From the NCBI GenBank assembly GCA_025458545.1, contig JALOSH010000299.1:1-7977 (forward strand): a stretch of DNA of 7,977 nucleotides. Direction: 5' to 3'. Source of the stretch: Hydrogenophaga sp. Its GTDB lineage: Bacteria > Pseudomonadota > Gammaproteobacteria > Burkholderiales > Burkholderiaceae. The notes beneath the pieces were generated by a model that made no database searches, was not told the origin of the DNA, and saw only the letters and a list, made by a program, of their open reading frames with translations. Positions 1-6,098 of this stretch are shown piece after piece (position 1 is the stretch's first letter; the number at the start of each line of letters is the position of its first letter). Both the position numbers and the translations under genes were made by a program.

Positions 1-862
1 GCGGCCCGTCGATCACCTCGGCGCTCACTTCTTCGCCCCGGTGCGCGGGCAGGCAGTGCATGAACAGCGCGTCGGGTTTGGCCACGGCCATCAGGGCTTC
101 GTCCACGCACCACTGTTTGAATGCAGCACGGCGCACCTCGTTCTCGGCCTCAAAGCCCATGCTGGTCCAGACGTCGGTGGTCACCAGATCGGCGCCCTGG
201 CAGGCTTCCTTGGGGTCTTTGAAAACCTTGTAGCAGGCCCGGTTGCTGATGCCGGCGAGCTGCGGGTCCACCTCGTAGCCGCTGGGCGTGCTCACATGCA
301 CGGTGAAGCCGAGCAGTTCGGCCGCCTGCAACCAGGTGTTGGCCATGTTGTTGCCGTCGCCAACCCAGGCCACCACCTTGCCACGGATGGCGTCCAGCGG
401 ATTGCCGCTGGTGGCGGGGCGGTGTTCGGCCAGGGTGAACAGGTCGGCCAGAATCTGGCAGGGGTGGAACTCGTTGGTCAGGCCGTTGATCACCGGCACG
501 CGCGAGAACTGTGCGAACTTCTCCAGCTTGTCCTGGCCGAAGGTGCGGATCATCACAATGTCGACCATGCGGCTGATCACGCGCGCGCTGTCTTCGATCG
601 GTTCAGCCCGGCCGAGCTGGCTGTCACCAGTGGTCAGGTGCACCACCGAGCCGCCCATCTGGTACATGCCCGCCTCGAAGCTCACGCGGGTGCGCGTGCT
701 GGCTTTCTCGAAGATCATGGCCAGCGTCCGGTCCGGGTCGGCGAAGGGCTGGTACTTCTCGACCGCCTTGAACTTGGCCTTGATGAAGGCCGCGCGGGCC
801 AGCAGGTAGCCGTACTCGTCCGCGCTGAGGTCCTTGAACTGCAGGTAGTGGCGGATGCTCAT
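1..862 (-). CDS. argF: Ornithine carbamoyltransferase (partial, C-terminus outside the window)
   Basis: This cytoplasmic enzyme transfers the carbamoyl group of carbamoyl phosphate to ornithine, giving citrulline for arginine synthesis. The frame is open from ATG at 862 to the left edge, 287 codons; the usual length is a little over 300, so only about the last 20 residues are missing. Visible family motifs are the carbamoyl-phosphate-binding STRTR at residues 55-59, HPCQ at 133-136, a TDVWTSMG segment at about 229-236, and the ornithine-side HCLPAHRG at 269-276. The start codon overlaps the argD stop (ATGA at 862-859), which fixes this start and implies translational coupling. The HCLP cysteine segment separates it from aspartate carbamoyltransferases. 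The sequence shows no damage. Confidence 0.97.
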   Translation of the reverse strand, partial: MSIRHYLQFKDLSADEYGYLLARAAFIKAKFKAVEKYQPFADPDRTLAMIFEKASTRTRVSFEAGMYQMGGSVVHLTTGDSQLGRAEPIEDSARVISRMVDIVMIRTFGQDKLEKFAQFSRVPVINGLTNEFHPCQILADLFTLAEHRPATSGNPLDAIRGKVVAWVGDGNNMANTWLQAAELLGFTVHVSTPSGYEVDPQLAGISNRACYKVFKDPKEACQGADLVTTDVWTSMGFEAENEVRRAAFKQWCVDEALMAVAKPDALFMHCLPAHRGEEVSAEVIDGP

Positions 863-2067
863 GGGTTCTCCGACAGGAACTGGTCGATGATCGGCAGCAG
901 AATGGCGGCGATCTCGTCGGCTTCGGCCACGCTGATGATCAGCGGCGGCACCAGGCGGATCACGCTGTCGGCGGTGACGGACAGCAACAGACCGGCGTCG
1001 GCCGCGCGCTGGGTGATGGCGCCACACGGCTTGGCGAGCTCGATGCCAATCATCAGGCCTTGACCGCGCACTTCCTTCACCCCCGGCTTGCCCAGCAAGG
1101 AGCTCAGCAGTTTGGTCTGCAGGTGGTTGCCAACCTTGGCCGCGTTCTCCAGCAGCCCGTCTTCTTCCATGATGCGGATGGTCTCGACACCGGCCCGCAT
1201 CGACAGCGGATTGCCGCCGAAGGTGGTGCCGTGGTTGCCCGGGGCAAAAATGTGGGCCGCCCTGGGTCCGGCCACCACCGCGCCGATCGGCACACCTGAG
1301 CCCAGGCCTTTGGCCAGCGGCATCACGTCGGGCTGGATGCCCGCCCACTGGTGCGCGAACCACTTGCCTGTGCGGCCCATGCCGCACTGCACCTCGTCGA
1401 TCATCAGCAGCCAGTCGCGCGCGTCGCACAAGGCGCGCACGTCCTGCATGTAGCTGACCGTCATCGGGTTCACGCCGCCTTCACCCTGAATCGCTTCGAA
1501 AAAAACGGCTACCACGTTGGGGTTGCCGGTGGTGGCTTGTTTTAGCGCCTCAATGTTGTTGACCGGCACACGGATGAAACCTTCCACCAGCGGGCCGAAG
1601 CCAGCCTGCACCTTCACGTTGCCGGTGGCCGACAGCGTGGCGATGGAGCGGCCGTGAAACGCTTTTTCAAACACCACGATTTCGGGGCGCTCAATGCCCT
1701 TGTCGTGCCCGAACTTGCGCGCCAGCTTCAAGGCGGCCTCGTTGGCCTCCAGGCCGGTGCTGCAGAAAAACACATTGGTCAGGCCCGAGCGTTCCACCAG
1801 CATCTGGGCCAGCCTTTCCTGGTCGGGCACGTGGTAGTAGTTGCAGCTGTGCATCATCTTGGCCACCTGGTCTTGCAGGGCGGGCACCAGTTTGGGGTGG
1901 CCGTGGCCCAGGGTGTTGACGGCAATGCCCGCCAGCGCATCCAGGTACTGTTTGCCGTTCACGTCCCAGACGCGGCAGCCCTTGCCGTGCGACAGCGCGA
2001 TCGGCAGTCGGCCGTAGGTGTTCATCACGTGGGGCGACGACGGGACTTGGCGGGCGGCGGCATGCAT
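859..2067 (-). CDS. argD: Acetylornithine aminotransferase (class III PLP aminotransferase)
   Basis: This PLP-dependent cytoplasmic enzyme converts N-acetylglutamate semialdehyde to N-acetylornithine in arginine synthesis; members of the family often also act on succinyl-diaminopimelate in lysine synthesis. The protein has 402 residues, normal for the family. It shows the phosphate-binding STGLEANEAA stretch (about 103-112), FHGRS (137-141), EAIQGEGG (191-198), IDEVQCGMGRTG (223-234, with Asp224 and Gln227 facing the cofactor), the Schiff-base lysine in LAKGLG (Lys253), and TTFGGNP (281-287). The start at 2067 is preceded by GGAG six bases upstream, so I prefer it to Met15, although the family core begins near MNTYGRLP at 15-22. 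The gene overlaps argF by four bases. ArgD is distinguished from ornithine or GABA aminotransferases by context and motif wording rather than by proof. Confidence 0.96.
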   Translation of the reverse strand: MHAAARQVPSSPHVMNTYGRLPIALSHGKGCRVWDVNGKQYLDALAGIAVNTLGHGHPKLVPALQDQVAKMMHSCNYYHVPDQERLAQMLVERSGLTNVFFCSTGLEANEAALKLARKFGHDKGIERPEIVVFEKAFHGRSIATLSATGNVKVQAGFGPLVEGFIRVPVNNIEALKQATTGNPNVVAVFFEAIQGEGGVNPMTVSYMQDVRALCDARDWLLMIDEVQCGMGRTGKWFAHQWAGIQPDVMPLAKGLGSGVPIGAVVAGPRAAHIFAPGNHGTTFGGNPLSMRAGVETIRIMEEDGLLENAAKVGNHLQTKLLSSLLGKPGVKEVRGQGLMIGIELAKPCGAITQRAADAGLLLSVTADSVIRLVPPLIISVAEADEIAAILLPIIDQFLSENP

Positions 2068-2103
2068 GGCGGACTCCGGGGGTGGAAAGGGTCAAAAGAG
2101 CAG

Positions 2104-2134
2104 CGGCCCAACCCGGTTGGCACAGGTTGGGCCG
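2104..2134 (-). promoter_or_regulatory. argD leader inverted repeat with two alternative pairings
   Basis: A perfect 10-bp inverted repeat (CGGCCCAACC at 2104-2113 and GGTTGGGCCG at 2125-2134, 11-nt loop) lies 37 bp upstream of the argD start. A second GGTTGG copy at 2115-2120, inside the loop, can pair with the same CCAACC at 2108-2113, so two hairpins exclude each other. On the argD strand the repeat is followed, after six bases, by a run of four T. A TAGAAT -10-like hexamer lies at 2150-2145 on the minus strand, which would put the hairpin at the 5' end of the argD mRNA; I see no good -35. A leader or attenuator role is inference. Confidence 0.4.
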
Positions 2135-2242
2135 TCGAAAGGCGATTCTAGGGGCAGGAAGCGGCATCATCTTTGCTTGTTGGGCATCAGAGCCATGCGG
2201 CAGACTGGAGGCAGGCGGGTTGGGGTTTTCCCTCGTTTCAGG

Positions 2243-2254
2243 TCTTATATAAGA
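2243..2254. promoter_or_regulatory. AT-rich 12-bp palindrome TCTTATATAAGA, candidate operator
   Basis: This perfect palindrome is an AT-rich island in a GC-rich region and sits in the divergent argD/DUF3579 spacer. The flanks extend it imperfectly (GTC on the left, GAC after a two-base offset on the right). Its centre also resembles a -10 box (TATAAG) on both strands, so a bound protein could control either promoter. Perfect symmetry and position suggest a dimeric repressor site; the regulator is not identifiable from this window. Confidence 0.42.
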
Positions 2255-2365
2255 TAGACTACCTGTCAGCCACAGCGTCACCCCAGCACCGAGCGATCCT
2301 CGGTCGTCTGATGGTCTGTTTTCCCGTCAGTGCCTTGCAATCCAGGGCCCAATCACGCTCCTCCG

Positions 2366-2695
2366 ATGGTCAACCCCACCGCCAAGCAAGTGTTCATCCA
2401 GGGCATCACCAGCGCTGGCCGCACCTTCCGCCCCAGCGACTGGGCCGAACGACTGGCCGGCGTGATGAGCCAGTTCCGTCCCGGCGGCGGCTCCTCGCGC
2501 ATCGGCAGCCACCTCGCCTACTCGCCCTGGTGCGTGCCCACGGTGATGAACGGCGTGAAGGTGGTCGTGGTGCACACCGACCTGCGCGAGGCCGAGCCCA
2601 TGGCCTGGGACTTTGTCATGCACTTCGCGCGCGATAACGACCTCCAGGTGGTCGAAGCCTGCCTGATGCCCGACCAACCCCCCAGCCAGGGTTGA
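2366..2695 (+). CDS. DUF3579 family protein, function unknown
   Basis: This small soluble protein of 109 residues has no signal peptide or membrane segment. I recognise the DUF3579 pattern, known mainly from betaproteobacteria: QGITSAGRTFRPSDWAERL near residues 12-30, SPWCVP in the middle, then MNGVKVVVV, and a C-terminal MHFARDNDLQVVEACL block. No biochemical function is established for the family. Family members often sit beside argD/argF in Burkholderiales, as here, so a link to arginine metabolism or simple co-inheritance is possible. I chose ATG at 2366 because the conserved region starts soon after it. An in-frame GTG at 2330 would add 12 residues that do not look conserved. Neither start has a clear Shine-Dalgarno. 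The gene runs divergently from argD and converges on rpsT. Confidence 0.86.
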   Translation: MVNPTAKQVFIQGITSAGRTFRPSDWAERLAGVMSQFRPGGGSSRIGSHLAYSPWCVPTVMNGVKVVVVHTDLREAEPMAWDFVMHFARDNDLQVVEACLMPDQPPSQG

Positions 2696-2776
2696 TCCGC
2701 GGGCAACATGCCCCCAGTCGCTCAAGATCGGCCAGCCGTCTGAGCTGTGCCATGGTCGGCCCAAACACCGCCCATG

Positions 2777-2802
2777 AAAAAACCGCCCGAAGGCGGTTTT
2801 TT
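2777..2802. terminator. Bidirectional Rho-independent terminator
   Basis: An 11-bp perfect stem (six A and CCGCC at 2777-2787, CGAA loop at 2788-2791, GGCGG and six T at 2792-2802) has a run of A before it and T after it. It therefore reads as an intrinsic terminator on both strands. It closes the rightward DUF3579 transcript, 82 bp after that stop, and the leftward rpsT transcript, about 84 bp after that stop. A further T5 run follows at 2805-2809. Confidence 0.88.
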
Positions 2803-2837
2803 GCTTTTTGCTGGCAGCGCACCGGTTTCAAACGGCA

Positions 2838-2879
2838 GACCCCGAGGGGTCCGGGCTGTTGGCCTGAGAGTCAGGCCAA
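2838..2879. repeat. Two tandem hairpins in the rpsT 3' region
   Basis: Two short perfect inverted repeats lie between the rpsT stop and the bidirectional terminator. One is GACCCC/GGGGTC around 2838-2851 with a very tight loop. The other is TTGGCCTGA/TCAGGCCAA at 2859-2867 and 2871-2879 with a GAG loop, starting seven bases after the rpsT stop. Neither has a U-tract on the rpsT strand, so they are more likely 3'-end stabilisers or processing structures than terminators. That role is inferred. Confidence 0.5.
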
Positions 2880-2885
2880 TGGGTG

Positions 2886-3185
2886 TCAGGCAGCGGCGAG
2901 CGCCAGTGCCTTGACCTTGGAAGACAGGCGGCTCTTGTCGCGAGAGGCCTTGTTCTTGTGGAAGATGCCTTTGTCGGCAACGGTGTCCACCACTTGTTGC
3001 ATCTTGGCGAACAGTTCGGTCGCCTTGGTCTTGTCGCCGGCCAGAACGGCCTTCTCGACGTTCTTCACGGCGGTGCGGTATTTGGAGCGCAGCGAGGTGT
3101 TGGCTGCGTTCAGTTTCACGTCTTGGCGGGCGCGCTTGCGGCCAGACGCGAGACGGGGGTTCTTTTTCTTCGGCTTGGTTGCCAT
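2886..3185 (-). CDS. rpsT: 30S ribosomal protein S20
   Basis: S20 binds 16S rRNA in the small ribosomal subunit, where it is a helical primary assembly protein. The 99-residue product is highly basic at the N-terminus ([20 protein letters not shown]). It then shows the family pattern of [13 protein letters not shown] (about 31-43), a variable middle, and the [17 protein letters not shown] block (about 72-88). The length is slightly above the 87 residues of the E. coli protein because of a longer linker and an alanine-rich tail. The start is fixed by AAAGGA eight bases upstream. The gene is monocistronic, divergent from murJ and convergent with the DUF3579 gene. E. coli S20 is translationally autoregulated; I see no sequence proof of that here. 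Confidence 0.99.
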   Translation of the reverse strand: MATKPKKKNPRLASGRKRARQDVKLNAANTSLRSKYRTAVKNVEKAVLAGDKTKATELFAKMQQVVDTVADKGIFHKNKASRDKSRLSSKVKALALAAA

Positions 3186-3232
3186 GTTCGGTATCCTTTA
3201 GGTGTTTGGAGATGATGCCAGCAAAGCCCGCG

Positions 3233-3261
3233 ATTTTAGCACGCCAGACCTCGAGGGCCAA
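3233..3261 (-). promoter_or_regulatory. Sigma70-type promoter of rpsT
   Basis: On the minus strand a -35 hexamer TTGGCC (3261-3256) is separated by exactly 17 bp from a -10 hexamer TAAAAT (3238-3233). Transcription would begin near 3226, about 40 bases upstream of the rpsT start. The -10 matches the consensus at five of six positions and the -35 at four of six. The spacing and position make this the best promoter visible in the window, but no start site has been measured. Confidence 0.6.
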
Positions 3262-3291
3262 GCTGCGCCCGGACGCCCCAAAAGCCGTGGT

Positions 3292-3297
3292 TACACT
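3292..3297 (+). promoter_or_regulatory. Possible -10 box placing the murJ transcript start at its GTG
   Basis: TACACT (3292-3297) matches the sigma70 -10 consensus at four of six positions. A start site seven bases later would coincide with the GTG at 3304, giving a leaderless message. There is no Shine-Dalgarno in front of this GTG and no good -35, so the call is weak. Confidence 0.3.
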
Positions 3298-3303
3298 GAC
3301 GGC

Positions 3304-4771
3304 GTGTCCCTGATCAAATCCGCCTCCCTCGTCTCGGTGCTGACGCTGGCCTCGCGCATCACCGGGCTGGCGCGAGAACTGCTGATGGCGTCCACTTTCG
3401 GCGCCAGCGCGCTGACCGACGCCTTCAACGTCGCGTTCCGCATTCCCAACCTGTTGCGCCGCCTGTTTGCCGAAGGCGCCTTCAGCCAGGCTTTTGTGCC
3501 GGTGCTGGCCGGGGTGCGGGAGACCGAAGGCGACGCCGGCCATGGCCAGCGGCCTGCAGCAAAACCCGCAGGGTTTTGAGGCCGCCGTGTTCATGACGCG
3601 CTGGATGTTCCCCTACATCGCCTTCATGTCCTTCGTCGCTTTGTCCGCCGGCATCTTGAACACCTGGAAGCGGTTCGCCGTGCCGGCGGCCACGCCGGTG
3701 CTGCTCAATGTGGCCATGATCGTCGCCGCCTACTGGGGCGCTCCGTGGTTCAAGACGCTGGGCATCGAACCCATCTACGCCATGGCCGGTGGCGTGTTGG
3801 TCGGCGGCATGCTTCAGCTGGCAGTGCAGATCCCGGCGCTGCTGCGCCTGGGCATGCTGCCCCGCATCAACCTGCGCTGGTCGGCCTTGATGGCCGCCTG
3901 GAACCACCCGGGTACGCGCCGCGTCACCACCCTCATGCTGCCCGCGCTGCTGGGCGTGAGCGTGGCCCAGATTTCGCTGCTGATCAACACCCAGATCGCC
4001 TCGCACCTGGCCACCGGCAGCGTGAGCTGGCTGACCTACGCCGACCGGCTGATGGAATTCCCCACTGCCATGCTGGGCGTGGCGCTGGGCGTGGTGCTGT
4101 TGCCCCAGCTCGCAGCGGCCCGGGCGGCCGACGATGGGCCTCGCTACAGCGCCATGCTGGACTGGGGCTTGCGGCTGGTGGTGCTGCTGGCCGTGCCTTC
4201 GGCCGTGGCCTTGCTGACCTTCGCCAAGCCGCTGGTGGCGGTGCTGTACCACTACGGCGCGTTCACCGCTGTGGACGTGCAGCAGACCACCACCGCGCTG
4301 ATGGGTTACGGCGCCGGCCTGCTGGGCCTGATCGCCATCAAGGTGCTGGCGCCGGGCTTCTACGCGCGGCAGGACATCAAGACGCCGGTGAAGATCGCGG
4401 TGGTGGTGTTGCTGCTGACGCAGGCGCTGAACGTGGTCCTGGTGCCGTACTTCGCGCACGCCGGGCTGGCGCTGGCGATCGGCATCGGCGCCATGGTCAA
4501 TGCGCTGTGGCTGTTGATCGGTCTGATGCGGCGTGGCGCCTACACACCTTCGCCCGGATGGGCGCGCTTTGCGCTGCAGGTGGTGGCCGCGAGCGCCTTG
4601 CTCGCGGTGTACCTGATGTGGTCCGCCGGGCGTGTCGACTGGCTCGGCTTCCAGGACGCGAAGCTGTCGCGGGTGGGTTTGCTGGCCCTGACGATGGTGG
4701 GCGCCGCTCTGCTGTATTTCGGCAGCCTGTTGCTGGCGGGTTTGAAGTTGCGCCAATTCCTCCGAAAATAG
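3304..4771 (+). pseudogene. murJ: Lipid II flippase MurJ/MviN, disrupted by internal deletion with frameshift
   Basis: MurJ is the multi-membrane-span flippase that moves lipid II across the inner membrane for peptidoglycan synthesis. Reading from GTG at 3304, about 78 residues match the MurJ N-terminus (SLIKSASLVSVLTLASRITG, then ALTDAFNVAFRIPNLLRRLF). They include Arg18, Arg24 and Arg52 at the positions known to be essential in E. coli. At about 3537 the match jumps frame: after EGDA this frame reads 13 unrelated residues to a TGA at 3577-3579, while the MurJ match continues in the next frame at MASGLQQ (3542) for 409 residues to 4771. Family members have about 30-35 more residues here, covering a transmembrane helix, so bases are missing (a number of the form 3n+2), not just one base inserted. 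The downstream part looks intact. Either this copy is inactive or the sequence is wrong here. Confidence 0.88.
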
Positions 4772-4810
4772 AGCGAATCCGTCGACCGACGCACCACCGC
4801 CATCTGCACC

Positions 4811-5668
4811 ATGCCCACCGGTTACAGCTTTTCTGCGCCCACGCCGCTGGGCTACTTCGCCGCACTGGTGGGTGATGACGACAGCCTGCCGCTGCTCGAA
4901 GCCGCGGCCGCCATCGCGCAGGACGAATACCCTGATCTGGACGTGCAGGCCGTGCTGGGCGATGTGGACCAATTGCTGGCGCGCCTGCGCCGGCGCTGCG
5001 CCGAAGACGCCGATGCGCTGCAGCGCCTGCGCGTGCTCAACCAGTTTTTTTTCCGCGACATGGGGTTCGGCGGCAACGTCAACAACTACTACGACCCCGA
5101 CAACAGCTACCTCAACGTGATGCTGAAGACGCGCCGCGGCATCCCCATCACGCTCGCGGTGTTGTGGCTGGAGCTGGCGCAGGGCCTGAACCTCAAGGCG
5201 CGCGGCATCAATTTCCCCGGCCATTTCATGGTCAAGGTCAACCTGCCCAACGGCCAGGTGGTGATCGATCCCTTCACTGGCCAGTCGCTCAGCCGAGAAG
5301 ACCTTTCGGAACGGCTGGAACCCTACAAGCGGCGCAACGGTCTGGTGGAAGATTTCGATGTGCCGGTCGGTCTGTATCTGCAAGCGGCACCCTCGCGCGA
5401 AATCCTGGCGCGCATGCTGCGCAACCTGAAGGAAATCCACCGCACGCAAGAAGACTGGCTGCGCCTGATCGCAGTGTTGGATCGCCTGCTGGTGTTGCTG
5501 CCCGATGCCTGGCCCGAGTACCGCGACCGAGGCCTGGCCTGGGCCGAGATGGGCGACGCCCGGCTGGCGGTGGACGATCTGGAAATCTACATCGCCCACA
5601 CCGACGACGCGCTGGACCGCGACGCCATGGCGCAGCGCCTGCAGGAGCTGCGCCGCGCTCTGAACTGA
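4811..5668 (+). CDS. SirB1-family transglutaminase-like protein with TPR-like tail
   Basis: This 285-residue soluble protein has no signal peptide. Its central domain carries the SirB1/transglutaminase-like signature: NNYYDPDNSYLNVML (91-105), RRGIPITLAVLW (108-119), INFPGHFMVK (133-142) and VIDPFTG (151-157). His138 and Asp153 sit where a transglutaminase-fold catalytic His and Asp would be, but I see no cysteine in the GIPIT segment where the nucleophile would lie, so it may be non-catalytic or act differently. Residues about 195-265 look like one or two TPR repeats (ILARMLRNLKEIHR, then YRDRGLAWAEMGDARLAVDD). The biochemical role of SirB1-like proteins is not settled. The gene starts 39 bp after murJ, a common adjacency in this group, and is probably co-transcribed with it. 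An eight-T run encodes FFF at 79-81. Confidence 0.9.
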   Translation: MPTGYSFSAPTPLGYFAALVGDDDSLPLLEAAAAIAQDEYPDLDVQAVLGDVDQLLARLRRRCAEDADALQRLRVLNQFFFRDMGFGGNVNNYYDPDNSYLNVMLKTRRGIPITLAVLWLELAQGLNLKARGINFPGHFMVKVNLPNGQVVIDPFTGQSLSREDLSERLEPYKRRNGLVEDFDVPVGLYLQAAPSREILARMLRNLKEIHRTQEDWLRLIAVLDRLLVLLPDAWPEYRDRGLAWAEMGDARLAVDDLEIYIAHTDDALDRDAMAQRLQELRRALN

Positions 5669-5705
5669 GGTGTTGGCTTGTATCGCGCGAACATTCTCAA
5701 GAACC

Positions 5706-6098
5706 ATGCTGAAAACCTTCTACCGCCTCATTGCCACGGCCCTCATTCCCTGTGTCACGCTGATGGGCATGCCGCTCACCGCGCAAGCTTCCATCGTGTC
5801 CACCGAACAGGCCATGGTCACCCCGGCGGGCGACGCCAGCCGCGAACGCGTGGCGGCCTTTCTGGCCCGCGAAGACGTGCGCGCCGAGTTGCAGACCCAG
5901 GGGGTGAGCGTCGATGACGCCATCGCACGCGTGCAGGCCATGTCGGACGCTGAAGTCGCCCAGCTGGCCCAGCGTGTGGACCAAGCCCCGGCGGGCGCGG
6001 GTGTGATCGGCGTGCTGTTCACCGTGTTTGTGATCCTGCTGGTGACCGACATCCTCGGTTTCACCAAAGTGTTTCCGTTCACCCGCGCGATTCGATGA
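5706..6098 (+). CDS. PA2779-type small exported membrane protein, function unknown
   Basis: This 130-residue protein resembles the family named after P. aeruginosa PA2779. It has an N-terminal signal peptide (MLKTFYRLIATALIPC onward, with a likely cleavage after AQA at 28). A charged periplasmic region follows at about 35-92, with EDV and a GVSVDDAIARVQAMSDAEV pattern. The C-terminal part has PAGAG (95-99), a hydrophobic helix (about 100-118) ending in TDILGF, then a KVFPFTRAIR tail. I chose ATG 5706 because the signal peptide begins there; an in-frame GTG at 5670 would add 12 residues overlapping a possible GAGG ribosome site. The stop overlaps the next gene's start by ATGA, strongly implying paired synthesis with the cysteine peptidase. 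No function is established; a role as partner or substrate of that peptidase is inferred. Confidence 0.85.
   Translation: MLKTFYRLIATALIPCVTLMGMPLTAQASIVSTEQAMVTPAGDASRERVAAFLAREDVRAELQTQGVSVDDAIARVQAMSDAEVAQLAQRVDQAPAGAGVIGVLFTVFVILLVTDILGFTKVFPFTRAIR

Larger units (their letters stand above)
2068..2365. other. Divergent spacer between argD and the DUF3579 gene
   Basis: This stretch of nearly 300 bp carries no convincing gene. It must contain the promoters for argD (leftward) and the DUF3579 gene (rightward). Visible elements are the argD leader hairpins (2104-2134), a minus-strand TAGAAT hexamer (2150-2145), the palindrome TCTTATATAAGA (2243-2254), a minus-strand CTGACA hexamer (2269-2264), and a small hairpin ACCGAG/CTCGGT (2288-2293 with 2299-2304). 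No strong sigma70 pair with canonical spacing is evident. Confidence 0.6.

Noticed and set aside
41..1063. A 340-codon open frame on the plus strand over argF and argD
   Set aside because: It is antisense to two well-conserved enzymes and shows compositional bias without motifs.
1499..1505. A7 run in argD (T7 on the coding strand) as a phase-variable tract
   Set aside because: It encodes a conserved FFEAIQGEG motif in a housekeeping enzyme, and the frame is intact.
2330..2365. GTG 2330 as the start of the DUF3579 protein
   Set aside because: The 12 extra residues do not resemble the family, and there is no Shine-Dalgarno. ATG 2366 leads directly into the conserved region.
3520..3580. Programmed ribosomal frameshifting to join the two murJ frames
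   Set aside because: There is no slippery heptamer at the junction, and about 30-35 family residues including a membrane helix are absent. A frameshift alone would not restore MurJ.
5670..5705. GTG 5670 as the start of the PA2779-type protein
   Set aside because: It would add 12 residues in front of a well-formed signal peptide. ATG 5706 is the natural start.
3482..5707. A 741-codon open frame on the minus strand, antisense to murJ and the SirB1-like gene
   Set aside because: The translation is rich in His, Gln, Arg and Gly with no recognisable domain, as expected for the antisense of GC-rich codons. The plus strand carries clear protein families over the same bases.
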